From the NCBI GenBank assembly GCA_000721375.1, contig JOGW01000017.1, positions 62,001 through 126,000 of the forward strand: a DNA stretch of 64,000 nt. The letters are read 5' to 3'. The stretch's first letter is position 1; the number at the start of each line of letters is the position of its first letter. The notes under the pieces are model-generated. The model ran no database searches, was not told where the DNA came from, and saw only the letters and a program-made list of their open reading frames with translations. Below, one piece after another: positions 35,346 through 42,588 of this stretch. Origin of the DNA: Streptomyces sp. NRRL B-3428 (lineage in GTDB: Bacteria > Actinomycetota > Actinomycetes > Streptomycetales > Streptomycetaceae). Made by a program: the position numbers and the translations under genes.

Positions 35346-35851
35346 CAACGAGCGTATTGCTGGTGATAGTTGGTGCCGCCGCAGGCCTCATCCCCGCGTA
35401 TGCGATGGAGAGGCGAAGGGAGCGGCACGCCCTGGCGGTGCGCTGGGACGCTCCGCTCTACGACCTGTGCAGGGAGTGCGCCGCTTCGGTGCGTCACTTC
35501 ACTCATCTGGTCCGCCGCCTCGACCGGGCCCCGGACCGGGGCGAGCATCGTGTGCGGATCGACGCCGAGCACGCCCGGCTGCGGTCCGTGGTGCAGCAGT
35601 TGCGCATCCTCGGGACGGCCGAGCTTCAGCAGGCGGCGCGGGAAGTCGAGCATCACGCCTGGTGGGTACGGACCGTGCACGAAGGCGGTGCGGACGAGCT
35701 CATCGGACACTACGGCGGCCGCGAGGCGGAGGACCGGCTGAGGGACGCTCTGCACAGGCTGTTCGTGGCCGCCCGTCGCCAGCTCGGGGTCAGGGACCCG
35801 GAGGACGTGGTCCCGGACGATCCGATCGACCCCAGGCGCCCCGCCGCCTGA
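35318..35851 (+). CDS. Small membrane-anchored helical protein
   Basis: 177 residues. An N-terminal membrane segment (about 8-27, VLLVIVGAAAGLIPAYAM) is followed by a long charged helical region (ERRRERHALAVRWDAPLYDLCRE and onwards), giving a single-span cytosolic protein with coiled-coil character. GAGGA at 9-nt spacing supports ATG 35318. Unrecognised family; proteins of this plan are frequent in Streptomyces accessory regions. Its 5' end overlaps a coding-like remnant in another frame. Confidence 0.7.
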   Translation: MAHMNASATATSVLLVIVGAAAGLIPAYAMERRRERHALAVRWDAPLYDLCRECAASVRHFTHLVRRLDRAPDRGEHRVRIDAEHARLRSVVQQLRILGTAELQQAAREVEHHAWWVRTVHEGGADELIGHYGGREAEDRLRDALHRLFVAARRQLGVRDPEDVVPDDPIDPRRPAA

Positions 35852-35899
35852 GTGGCTCGCGCACGGAGACGCCGCTGCGCGAGCCGGCGCCGGATTCGC

Positions 35900-36199
35900 T
35901 CAGCCCTCGGCGGGCGCGTCGATGATGTTCCCGTCCTTGTCGAGCGTGTGCGTGCGCCAGTACACATCCCACTCGTCGTCGACCTTCTCGGGCACCTTGC
36001 CCTCCGGGTAGCGGACGTAGCCGGACGGGGGTTCCTCGTCGTCCGGTACGCAGTCGGAGCCGGTGCCGCCGACGGTCAGCACGGGGTAGTGGCCCGAGCT
36101 GCAGATGTTGTCGCGTATCTCGAAGGAGCATCCCGTCAGGAAGAGGGTCGCCGCGGCGAGAGCCAAGGCCGGTCGGCCGAGGGAGCGGGGCAGGGACAC
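35900..36199 (-). CDS. Small lipoprotein (SCO0607-type family)
   Basis: 99 residues: signal peptide SLGRPALALAAATLFLTGC with lipobox LTGC, then a short mature domain (SSGHYPVLTVGGTGSDCVPD, GYVRYPEGKVPEKVDDEWD, WRTHTLDKDG). Two further Cys (in NICSSG and SDCVP) could form a disulfide. It resembles the SCO0607-like lipoproteins of Streptomyces as I recall them; role unknown. GTG 36199 has AGGAGG upstream. Confidence 0.75.
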   Translation of the reverse strand: MSLPRSLGRPALALAAATLFLTGCSFEIRDNICSSGHYPVLTVGGTGSDCVPDDEEPPSGYVRYPEGKVPEKVDDEWDVYWRTHTLDKDGNIIDAPAEG

Positions 36200-36283
36200 G
36201 GTGTCCTCCTGTGCGGGATCTTGCGGTCTGCTCCCAGCTTTCCGACCGGCGGGCGCCGAGTCGTGAGTACGGGTACTCAACCG

Positions 36284-36472
36284 TCACAGGTCGGAGTACG
36301 GCACGGCGACGCCCGCCTCGACGCATTGCGGGCACGCGTACACCCCGAACCCCGGTCCGCTCGCCTGGTGGACCGAGGCGACCAACACCGGCTCGTCGGT
36401 GAGGAGTTCGCAGTACAGGCACATACGGATGGGCCGGCGGCGCGGCGCGCAGTCGTCCACGTTCGTGTTCAT
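36284..36472 (-). CDS. Small Cys-rich protein (CxxC x2)
   Basis: 62 residues with CLYC (about 19-22) and CPQC (about 51-54), a likely zinc-ribbon pair. The ATG at 36472 overlaps the stop of the upstream 100-residue gene (ATGA), so they form one unit. I recall such small two-CxxC proteins beside minimal GntR regulators in Streptomyces accessory loci. Function unknown. Confidence 0.75.
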   Translation of the reverse strand: MNTNVDDCAPRRRPIRMCLYCELLTDEPVLVASVHQASGPGFGVYACPQCVEAGVAVPYSDL

Positions 36473-36771
36473 GCGGCGGCTCCCCTGATGTGGCGGTCGA
36501 GGTCGATTCCGTAGTCGGCCGCCAGGACGAGGGCGAGGCGGCGGCGGTGCAGGACGGATGGCCGGACGGATGGCCGGACATACGGGCGTACGAGGGCGGA
36601 GGCCGCGCCGTCCAGGGGCACGTCCACCTCCATGGCGTACGGAGAGATGGGGGTGCGCCCACGTGCGAGGGCGGGGGCTGGGGGTAACGCGTCTCCCGCG
36701 CGATGACGGCCCGTTCCCGGGAGTACGAAAAGCAGCACCCACGCGAGTGCGCGGCGGATAAAGTCGGTCAT
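36469..36771 (-). CDS. Hypothetical protein with membrane-like N-terminus
   Basis: 100 residues: TDFIRRALAWVLLFVLPGTGRHRAG at the start (one amphipathic or membrane helix followed by GTGRHRA), then a Pro-rich linker and a basic end including RPYVRPSVRPSVLHRRR. The RPSV repeat comes from a 12-bp tandem duplication (36552-36575). AGGAG precedes ATG 36771. Shares a divergent promoter region with the GntR gene and is coupled to the Cys-rich gene. The VLPGTGRHRAG start recurs in Streptomyces accessory regions, from memory. Confidence 0.72.
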   Translation of the reverse strand: MTDFIRRALAWVLLFVLPGTGRHRAGDALPPAPALARGRTPISPYAMEVDVPLDGAASALVRPYVRPSVRPSVLHRRRLALVLAADYGIDLDRHIRGAAA

Positions 36772-36852
36772 GTCGGCGCTCCTGACAGAGTGTCGGCCAC
36801 GCCCCCGGACGTTCCAGCGTCGCGGGGGTCTTGTCGTGAGGAGATTAACCAC

Positions 36853-36880
36853 GGTCGACCTTGGTGGACCTCGGTCGACC
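36853..36880. promoter_or_regulatory. 10-bp periodic operator array in the divergent promoter
   Basis: Three octamers at exact 10-bp steps: GGTCGACC (36853), GGTGGACC (36863) and GGTCGACC (36873), all on one face of the helix; GACC recurs at 36887. Lies between the GntR gene (+) and the 100-residue gene (-), so the GntR protein is the natural candidate to bind it. Confidence 0.65.
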
Positions 36881-36936
36881 GTTACTGACCGAAGTTGATG
36901 ATGCGCGGACACTGTCGGCTCGATACGTTCACGGTC

Positions 36937-37188
36937 ATGGCAGAAAAGATCGATCCGTTGGCCGCCGAGTACCACTACGACCAGCTCGCCGACATCCTTG
37001 AACGACGCATCCGCAAAGGGGAGTTCGAGACGGGACGACGTCTGCCCTCCGTCCTGACGCTCTCCGAGGAGTACGCGACAGGGAGCCAGACGGTGCGCAA
37101 GGCGCTGGCGATCCTGCAGGAGCGGGGGCTCACCGTCACCGTTCCGGCCCGCGGCACCTTCGTAGTCCGCGAGCTCCCCACCCCGTAA
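36937..37188 (+). CDS. Minimal GntR-type regulator (DNA-binding domain only)
   Basis: 83 residues, entirely a GntR winged helix: YHYDQLADILERRIRKGEFETGRRLPSV (in part), TLSEEYATGSQTVRKALAILQERGL and VPARGTFVV. There is no effector-binding domain, so it may respond only to its own concentration or to a partner. ATG 36937 lacks a clear ribosome site; upstream ATGs at 36895-36901 are alternatives. Divergent from the 36469-36771 gene, with the periodic operator between them. Confidence 0.88.
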   Translation: MAEKIDPLAAEYHYDQLADILERRIRKGEFETGRRLPSVLTLSEEYATGSQTVRKALAILQERGLTVTVPARGTFVVRELPTP

Positions 37189-37289
37189 TCCCGCCCCGAC
37201 CCCGCCGACGTGATCCACCCCACGCCAAGACCCTGTTCACAAGGGCTCTTACCCGGTGCTAACGTCGTGTTCGATCGATCTCGATCACA

Positions 37290-37372
37290 GGATTGTTACT
37301 CCCCGAGGACCTCACCGCCGTCGCCGTAAAGCGACGAGACGGAGACGGACCGCCTGAGGGGAGGCAAGACCT
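37290..37372 (+). promoter_or_regulatory. RNA antiterminator (RAT) with an expanded loop, PTS leader
   Basis: The 5' half GGATTGTTACT (37290-37300) and the 3' half GGCAAGACC (37363-37371) are the ends of a BglG/LicT binding site, and CCCC (37301-37304) can pair with GGGG (37358-37361). In known sites the halves are about 30 nt apart end to end; here ~53 extra nucleotides, including a small GTCGC/GCGAC hairpin, lie between. The 3' half overlaps the left arm of the terminator, so the two folds exclude each other. Confidence 0.8.
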
Positions 37373-37410
37373 GGGAAGCGCCCTATTGGGGCGTTGCCCA
37401 GGTCTTTTTT
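37366..37410 (+). terminator. Regulated leader terminator before the PTS gene
   Basis: AAGACCTGGG (37366-37375) pairs fully with CCCAGGTCTT (37397-37406), with a further GC-rich inner stem and TTTTTT at the end. It ends 112 nt before the PTS start and would stop transcription unless the BglG-type protein stabilises the overlapping antiterminator. With the RAT it explains the 334-bp gap 37189-37522. Confidence 0.88.
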
Positions 37411-37522
37411 GTTGCCTCGATACGGGCGTTTGCCCGGGTTTGGGCAGCTGCCCGGATCCGGGTGGGAGAGATCGAAGACCGATGCAGGACGGCAACAGCG
37501 CCACGGGATGCAAGGACGCATC

Positions 37523-39598
37523 ATGAACACACCCGCAACGGAGCCGAAGACGCTCGCGGAGGAGATCCTCCGCGGAGTCGGCGGGCCCGAGAACGTCGAG
37601 AGCCTCACGCACTGCGCCACGCGCCTGCGTTTCCAGCTGCACGACGGCACCAAGGTCGACAAGGCCGAGCTCGACGCCCTCAAGGGCGTCATGGGCACCG
37701 TGGCGCAGTCCGGTGACCGCTTCCAGATCGTGGTCGGCGGCGCGGTCGCGGGCCTCTACGCCCAGATCATGAACCTGCCGTCGATGAGCGGCGGCGCGAA
37801 GAAGAAGTCCGACGCCGAGGTCAAGGCCGAGATGCGGGCCAAGAGCCGCGGCAAGTTCGCCTTCGTCGACAGCTTCTTCGAGTACCTCTCGGACTCGTTC
37901 CGCCCGCTCATGGGCGTACTGCTCGGCTCCTCGCTGATCATCGCGATCGCCTCGGTGCTCGACGCGCTCGGCTTCGTCGACTTCCGTGCCGCGGACAAGT
38001 CCGCGACCTGGGTGTTCGTCGACGCCATGTGGCGCTCGGTGCTCTACTTCCTGCCGATCATGGTCGCGTACAACGCCGCCAAGAAGCTGAAGATCGACCC
38101 GTGGGTGGGCGCCGCCGTGATGGCCGCGGTCATGACCCCGAACTTCACGGGCATGATCAACTCCAAGATCCCCGGCGTCACCACCAGCACCAACTCGACG
38201 CTGGGCACCACGGAGTCCGTGGCGCACGTCTTCGGCCTGCCGATGCAGCTGAACGACTACGGCGGCCAGGTCTTCGTACCGCTGCTGATGGTCGCCGTGC
38301 TCGCCCTGGTCTACAAGGGTCTGCAGAAGATCTTCCCCGAGGCCGTGCACATGGTCTTCGTGCCGTTCTTCTCCATGCTGATCATGATCCCGGTCACCGC
38401 CTTCCTCATCGGCCCGCTGGGCGTCTGGGCCGGCAACGGCCTCGGTGAGGGTCTGTCGTGGATGAACAACAACGCGCCGATCGTCTTCGCGATCATGATC
38501 CCGCTGCTCTACCCGTTCCTGGTGCCGCTGGGTCTGCACTGGCCGCTGAACGCCCTGATGCTGCAGAACATCAGCGTCCTCGGCTACGACTTCATCCAGG
38601 GCCCCATGGGTGCGTGGAACTTCGCCTGCTTCGGTGCCACCGCCGGTGTGCTGCTCCTCTCCCTGCGCCACCGCGAGAAGGAGATGCGCCAGACCGCGAC
38701 CGGCGCGCTCGCCGCGGGTCTGTTCGGCGGTATCTCCGAGCCCTCGCTCTACGGCATCCACCTGCGCTTCAAGCGGATCTACCCGCGCATGCTGGTCGGC
38801 TGCCTCGTCGGCGGCATCATCGTCGGCGTGATGGGCGGCGTGGACACGAACGCCTTCGCCTTCACCTCGCTGCTCACCATCCCGGTCTTCGACCCGAAGC
38901 TCACGTACATCATCGCGATCACCGCGGCCTTCTTCATCTCGATGGCGCTCGTCTACTTCTCGGACTTCCGCACCAAGGAGGAGCGCGCGCAGTTCAACGC
39001 CGAGCGTGACGCCGAGGAGGCCGAGGCCGCGGGTCAGACCGTCAAGGCCGAGGAGCGCGAGCTCGCGACCGTCGGCGCCGGTGCGGCGGGTTCCGCCACC
39101 GCCAAGGCCGCCGCCGCTCCGGTCACCATCTCCGTCTCCGGCAAGGGCGTCGAGCTCTCGGCCCCGGTCGCCGGTCATGTGGTCGGTCTCGACACGGTCC
39201 CCGACCCGGTCTTCGCCTCCCGCGCCCTCGGCGAGGGTGTGGGCATCGAGCCCGACAACGGCCACATCGTCGCCCCGGTCGACGGCGAGCTGGTCACGGT
39301 CGCCGAGACCGGTCACGCCTTCGGTATCCGCACCAAGGACGGTGTCGAGGTGCTCGTCCACGTCGGTATCGACACGGTGAAGATGAAGGGCGAGGGCTTC
39401 GACGTCCGCGCCAAGTCCGGCGACAAGGTCACCGCCGGTGACCTCCTGGTCGAGGTCGACCTCGATGCCGTACGGGCCGCGAACTACCCGACCGTGACGC
39501 TGATGACCGTCACGAACACCTCGGAGCTCACCTCGGTCGAGCCCCACACCGGGCAGGACGTCCTGGTCGGCGCCCCCGTGGTGACCGTACGACGGTGA
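37523..39598 (+). CDS. PTS beta-glucoside transporter subunit EIIBCA
   Basis: Imports and phosphorylates a beta-glucoside-type sugar. The 691 residues contain EIIB with the phospho-Cys C31 (SLTHCATRLRF), EIIC with about ten membrane segments (about 105-480, including GLFGGISEPSLYGIHLRFKR), an acidic Ala-rich linker, and EIIA with the phospho-His in GVEVLVHVGIDTVKM. AAGGA precedes ATG 37523. Followed by the gene for its BglG-type antiterminator. The exact sugar is not readable; no beta-glucosidase gene is adjacent. Confidence 0.93.
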   Translation: MNTPATEPKTLAEEILRGVGGPENVESLTHCATRLRFQLHDGTKVDKAELDALKGVMGTVAQSGDRFQIVVGGAVAGLYAQIMNLPSMSGGAKKKSDAEVKAEMRAKSRGKFAFVDSFFEYLSDSFRPLMGVLLGSSLIIAIASVLDALGFVDFRAADKSATWVFVDAMWRSVLYFLPIMVAYNAAKKLKIDPWVGAAVMAAVMTPNFTGMINSKIPGVTTSTNSTLGTTESVAHVFGLPMQLNDYGGQVFVPLLMVAVLALVYKGLQKIFPEAVHMVFVPFFSMLIMIPVTAFLIGPLGVWAGNGLGEGLSWMNNNAPIVFAIMIPLLYPFLVPLGLHWPLNALMLQNISVLGYDFIQGPMGAWNFACFGATAGVLLLSLRHREKEMRQTATGALAAGLFGGISEPSLYGIHLRFKRIYPRMLVGCLVGGIIVGVMGGVDTNAFAFTSLLTIPVFDPKLTYIIAITAAFFISMALVYFSDFRTKEERAQFNAERDAEEAEAAGQTVKAEERELATVGAGAAGSATAKAAAAPVTISVSGKGVELSAPVAGHVVGLDTVPDPVFASRALGEGVGIEPDNGHIVAPVDGELVTVAETGHAFGIRTKDGVEVLVHVGIDTVKMKGEGFDVRAKSGDKVTAGDLLVEVDLDAVRAANYPTVTLMTVTNTSELTSVEPHTGQDVLVGAPVVTVRR

Positions 39599-39616
39599 TG
39601 AACCGCTGTTGATGCC

Positions 39617-39656
39617 GCGCGGGCACGCGTCCCCTGAGGGGGGTGCGTGCCCGCGC
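39617..39656 (+). terminator. GC-rich hairpin between PTS and antiterminator genes
   Basis: GCGCGGGCACGC with its complement, extended by CCCC/GGGG, and no T-run. Probably attenuates read-through so that the regulator gene is expressed less, or partly from its own promoter. Confidence 0.6.
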
Positions 39657-39729
39657 CGCGTCGGGAACACAGCGGGCAATGCGAGATCATTGGGATGAAC
39701 CGGACCGCGCACGGAAAGGAGGACCGGCG

Positions 39730-40581
39730 GTGAAGACGCTGCGTGTCCTCAACAACAACGTGGTACTCGCGCGGGACGACAAGGGCGAGGAGGTCATCCT
39801 CACCGGCCGCGGTATCGGCTTCAACTCACGCCAGGGCAAGCCCATCGACCCCGCCCTGATCGTCCGTGTCTTCGTCCCGGACGACGGCCGCGACCCCGAC
39901 CATCTGGCGGAGTCCCTCGCCCTCGTCGACGAGGAGGTCCTGCGGGCCGTCGTGATCGCACTCAGCGACGCGGGTATCGAGGGCCGTGAGTCCACCCGTC
40001 CGACGCTGGCCATCGCCATCGCCGACCACATCGCGGGCGCGCTGGACCGGGCCAGGCAGGGCATCGTCGTCGAGTACCCGCTGCTCGCCGAGACCCAGAC
40101 GCTCTACGCGGACGAATACGCCAAGGCCGTACGCCTCCTGGCAGCCGTGAACGAGCGCGTGGACCCGAAGCTCGACGACTCCGAGGCGACGGCGCTCGCG
40201 CTGCACCTGGTCAACGCCGGCTTCGCCTCGGGTGATCTGTCCTTCACGTACACGATGACCGGGGTCATCCAGCAGATGCTCGCGGTCGTCGGCGAGCGCC
40301 ATGGCGTGGACGTCTCGCGCGAGTCGATGAACGCCGCGCGCTTCATCACCCACGTCCGCTATCTCTTCGTCCGCATCCAGCAGCACCAGCAGCTGAAGGG
40401 CCACGAGTCCACCATCGGCAAGGGCATCCGCAAGCACTACCCGGAGGCGACCCGCACCGCCCAGCAGCTGGCGACGATCGTCCAGCTGCGCCTCGGTGAG
40501 CCGCTGAGCGAGGACGAGGTGTCGTATCTGGCACTGCATGTGGCACGGATGACGACTCAGGCGGATGGGACGGCTGCGTAG
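39730..40581 (+). CDS. BglG/LicT-family transcription antiterminator
   Basis: 283 residues: RNA-binding CAT domain (1-55, KTLRVLNNNVVLARDDKGEEVILTGRGIGF in part) and two PRD domains with conserved His (ALHLVNAGFASGDLSF, HVRYLFVRIQQHQ, YLALHVARM) that PTS proteins phosphorylate. Predicted to bind the RAT at 37290-37372 when sugar is present and let transcription into the PTS gene. GTG 39730 has AAGGAGG. Behind the stop, a 12-bp GGTCCGCTGCT-type unit occurs twice in tandem. Confidence 0.93.
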   Translation: MKTLRVLNNNVVLARDDKGEEVILTGRGIGFNSRQGKPIDPALIVRVFVPDDGRDPDHLAESLALVDEEVLRAVVIALSDAGIEGRESTRPTLAIAIADHIAGALDRARQGIVVEYPLLAETQTLYADEYAKAVRLLAAVNERVDPKLDDSEATALALHLVNAGFASGDLSFTYTMTGVIQQMLAVVGERHGVDVSRESMNAARFITHVRYLFVRIQQHQQLKGHESTIGKGIRKHYPEATRTAQQLATIVQLRLGEPLSEDEVSYLALHVARMTTQADGTAA

Positions 40582-40621
40582 GTCCGCTGCTTGGTCCGCT
40601 GCTCAGTCGGCGTCCTCGGGC

Positions 40622-41878
40622 TCACCCCGCCGGGACTGGATCGCCGCCGTCCGGCTTCGAAGGCCCTGCAGGCTGCGCCGGCTCCGAAGGCTGCGGCGGA
40701 CCTGACGGCGTCGGGGGCGTCGACGTCTCCGAGAGCTCTGGAGAGCTCGTCGGCTGCACGGGCCCCGAAGGCTCCGCGGGACCCGGTTCTTCCCGGACAG
40801 GGTCATGCCCCCGCCCCGCCACCCGCAAGACCCCCGCAGCCACCACCCCCGCAAGCAACCCGAACACCACCGCCGCCGGAGTGCCTGCGCCGAGGGCGGT
40901 CCACGCGTGGAGGGCGCCGTAGGCGTCCGGGCCGTCGACCGCTGCTCGTACGACCTGGCTGAGCAGCAGGCCGAGGACAGTCGCGCAGATCGCACCGGCC
41001 ATCAGGGCCGGGAAGGTGGCGCGGGTGAGCAGGGCCGGGAGCATGCGCAGGGCGAACCAGACCACCACGAGGACCAGCGCGTCCGTGGCGCGGTACAGGA
41101 GCCAGGTGGTGGACATGCCCTCGACGGGTCCGGACCAGCCGCCCATGAGGAGCAACTGGCGGACCAGGTCGCCCACATCGGCCGCCGCGCCCGCCTCCTG
41201 GATCGCGGCCGCGACCCGCTGGTACGAAAGGATCACGAGCGATACGGCGATCACCGCCGTGCCGAGGCTCGCGGCGAGACGGGCGGCGCCGGTGCGCACG
41301 ATGGTCTGGGGCAGCGGGTCCGCGCCCTTGGCCGCGATCCCCCCGACGAGCACCGTCACCCCCGCAGCCACCAGGCCCGCGCCGATCACGACGTGCAGGC
41401 TGCCGCCGATCGAGCTCGCCAGGTTGGCCAGGAAGCGGTAGCTGCCGCTGCCGCGCGCGGCGATCCCCCAGGGCGCGGACAGGGCCGTGGCGAACATCCC
41501 GCTCACCACGCACCACGACCACACAGCCAGGAACGAAGCCCAGATCCGGCGCGCGCCGACCGGGGGCAGTCTGCGCATCAGGAGCAGTGCGCCCGCGAGG
41601 AAGCAGACGACCAGCGTCGCGTACCGGATCTGCAGCGACACCTCGTGCAGGTCGCGGTACCGGTCGTCGGCCGGGGGCCCGTATTCGCCGAGGGTCGTCG
41701 GGAGTTCGTACGTCCAGGGCCCGAGCCAGCCCTGCAGCACACGGACACCCTCGATGCCGAACTGCTCGGTGGCGCCCGGCAGTTCCAGCGCGTCCGCGCT
41801 CGCCCCCGCCCACCACACCAGCACCGCGAGCACAAGCCCGCCGACCACCGCCGGTATCCACGCACGTCGATACGTCAT
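40622..41878 (-). CDS. Uncharacterised multi-pass membrane protein
   Basis: 418 residues with about eight hydrophobic segments, a first extracytoplasmic loop (about 28-80) rich in Trp/Tyr/Gly, and a ~60-residue cytosolic tail almost entirely Pro/Ser/Glu (EEPGPAEPSGPVQPTSSPE). ATG 41878 (MTYRRAW) has GGGGAGCGG upstream; a TTG two codons earlier is too close to it. Seen in Streptomyces but of unknown function; not matched to a transporter family. Confidence 0.7.
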   Translation of the reverse strand: MTYRRAWIPAVVGGLVLAVLVWWAGASADALELPGATEQFGIEGVRVLQGWLGPWTYELPTTLGEYGPPADDRYRDLHEVSLQIRYATLVVCFLAGALLLMRRLPPVGARRIWASFLAVWSWCVVSGMFATALSAPWGIAARGSGSYRFLANLASSIGGSLHVVIGAGLVAAGVTVLVGGIAAKGADPLPQTIVRTGAARLAASLGTAVIAVSLVILSYQRVAAAIQEAGAAADVGDLVRQLLLMGGWSGPVEGMSTTWLLYRATDALVLVVVWFALRMLPALLTRATFPALMAGAICATVLGLLLSQVVRAAVDGPDAYGALHAWTALGAGTPAAVVFGLLAGVVAAGVLRVAGRGHDPVREEPGPAEPSGPVQPTSSPELSETSTPPTPSGPPQPSEPAQPAGPSKPDGGDPVPAG

Positions 41879-42009
41879 CGCCAACCGCTCCCCACCCCTG
41901 GATCAAGCCGTCAGGGGAGGCTACGCACCGGCGGTCACATCCCGATCACGAGACCAGGAACACATGGGCGCGATGTGGATCCGGCCGTGGACTGGGGAAC
42001 CGAGTCGGC

Positions 42010-42570
42010 ATGAGGCCCGACATAGAACCCGCGCTGCGGCTCCTGCGTGAGCACGGCGCCGAAAGCATGGACCATCCCGGCGGCACACTCCTCGCCCATC
42101 TGCTGCGGGTGCAGCGGCTGCTCGCCGGCTGGGGAGCACGGCCCGAGCTGCAGCTCGCCGGGCTGTGTCATGCGTTCTACGGGACCGACGGATTCGCTCA
42201 GGCGCTGCTGCCCGTCGAGGGGCGCGACGAGCTCGCCGCCGCGATCGGTGACGAGGCCGAGGAGATCGTCTACTTCTACGCGGCCTGCGACCGGAAGGTC
42301 TCCTATCGCCAACTGGACCGGTACCGGGACCGGTTGACGGGTGACACCCGCACTCCCACGCTCCGGGAGCAGCAGGATCTGGCGGAGCTCACCGCCGCCA
42401 ATGAGCTCGATCTCGCCCGTATCGACGAGGAGTTCCGCAGCCGGCACGGGGACGGACTTCTTGAGCTGTTCACCAGGATGCGCCCAGCACTGAGTGCCGC
42501 CGCCTGGCGGACGTGTACGGACGTCCTCACAGGCGACGGCATCGGCAGCGGTAGCAGCGGCAGAGGCTGA
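42010..42570 (+). CDS. DUF6817-like protein (HD-type His/Asp pattern)
   Basis: 186 residues. MDHPGGTLLAHLLRVQRLLAGWGA and LQLAGLCHAFYGTDGF place His residues as in HD-superfamily domains, with VYFYAACDRKVSYRQLDRYRD after them; this matches the DUF6817 pattern as I recall it. If it is an HD fold, a phosphohydrolase or oxygenase role is possible. The Gly/Ser-rich end (GIGSGSSGRG) is disordered. ATG 42010 follows GGGGA. Its stop is 18 bp from the convergent MFS gene. Confidence 0.65.
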   Translation: MRPDIEPALRLLREHGAESMDHPGGTLLAHLLRVQRLLAGWGARPELQLAGLCHAFYGTDGFAQALLPVEGRDELAAAIGDEAEEIVYFYAACDRKVSYRQLDRYRDRLTGDTRTPTLREQQDLAELTAANELDLARIDEEFRSRHGDGLLELFTRMRPALSAAAWRTCTDVLTGDGIGSGSSGRG

Positions 42571-42588
42571 GGCTGAGACGGCGCGCGG

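Noticed and set aside
34843..37188. Integrative conjugative element at tRNA-Thr
   Set aside because: No integrase, excisionase, replication or transfer gene is present and I see no repeated tRNA 3' end, so only an accessory island is claimed.
37259..39712. 817-codon frame antisense to the PTS gene
   Set aside because: Low-complexity His/Asp/Glu/Val shadow; the PTS protein on the plus strand is unmistakable.
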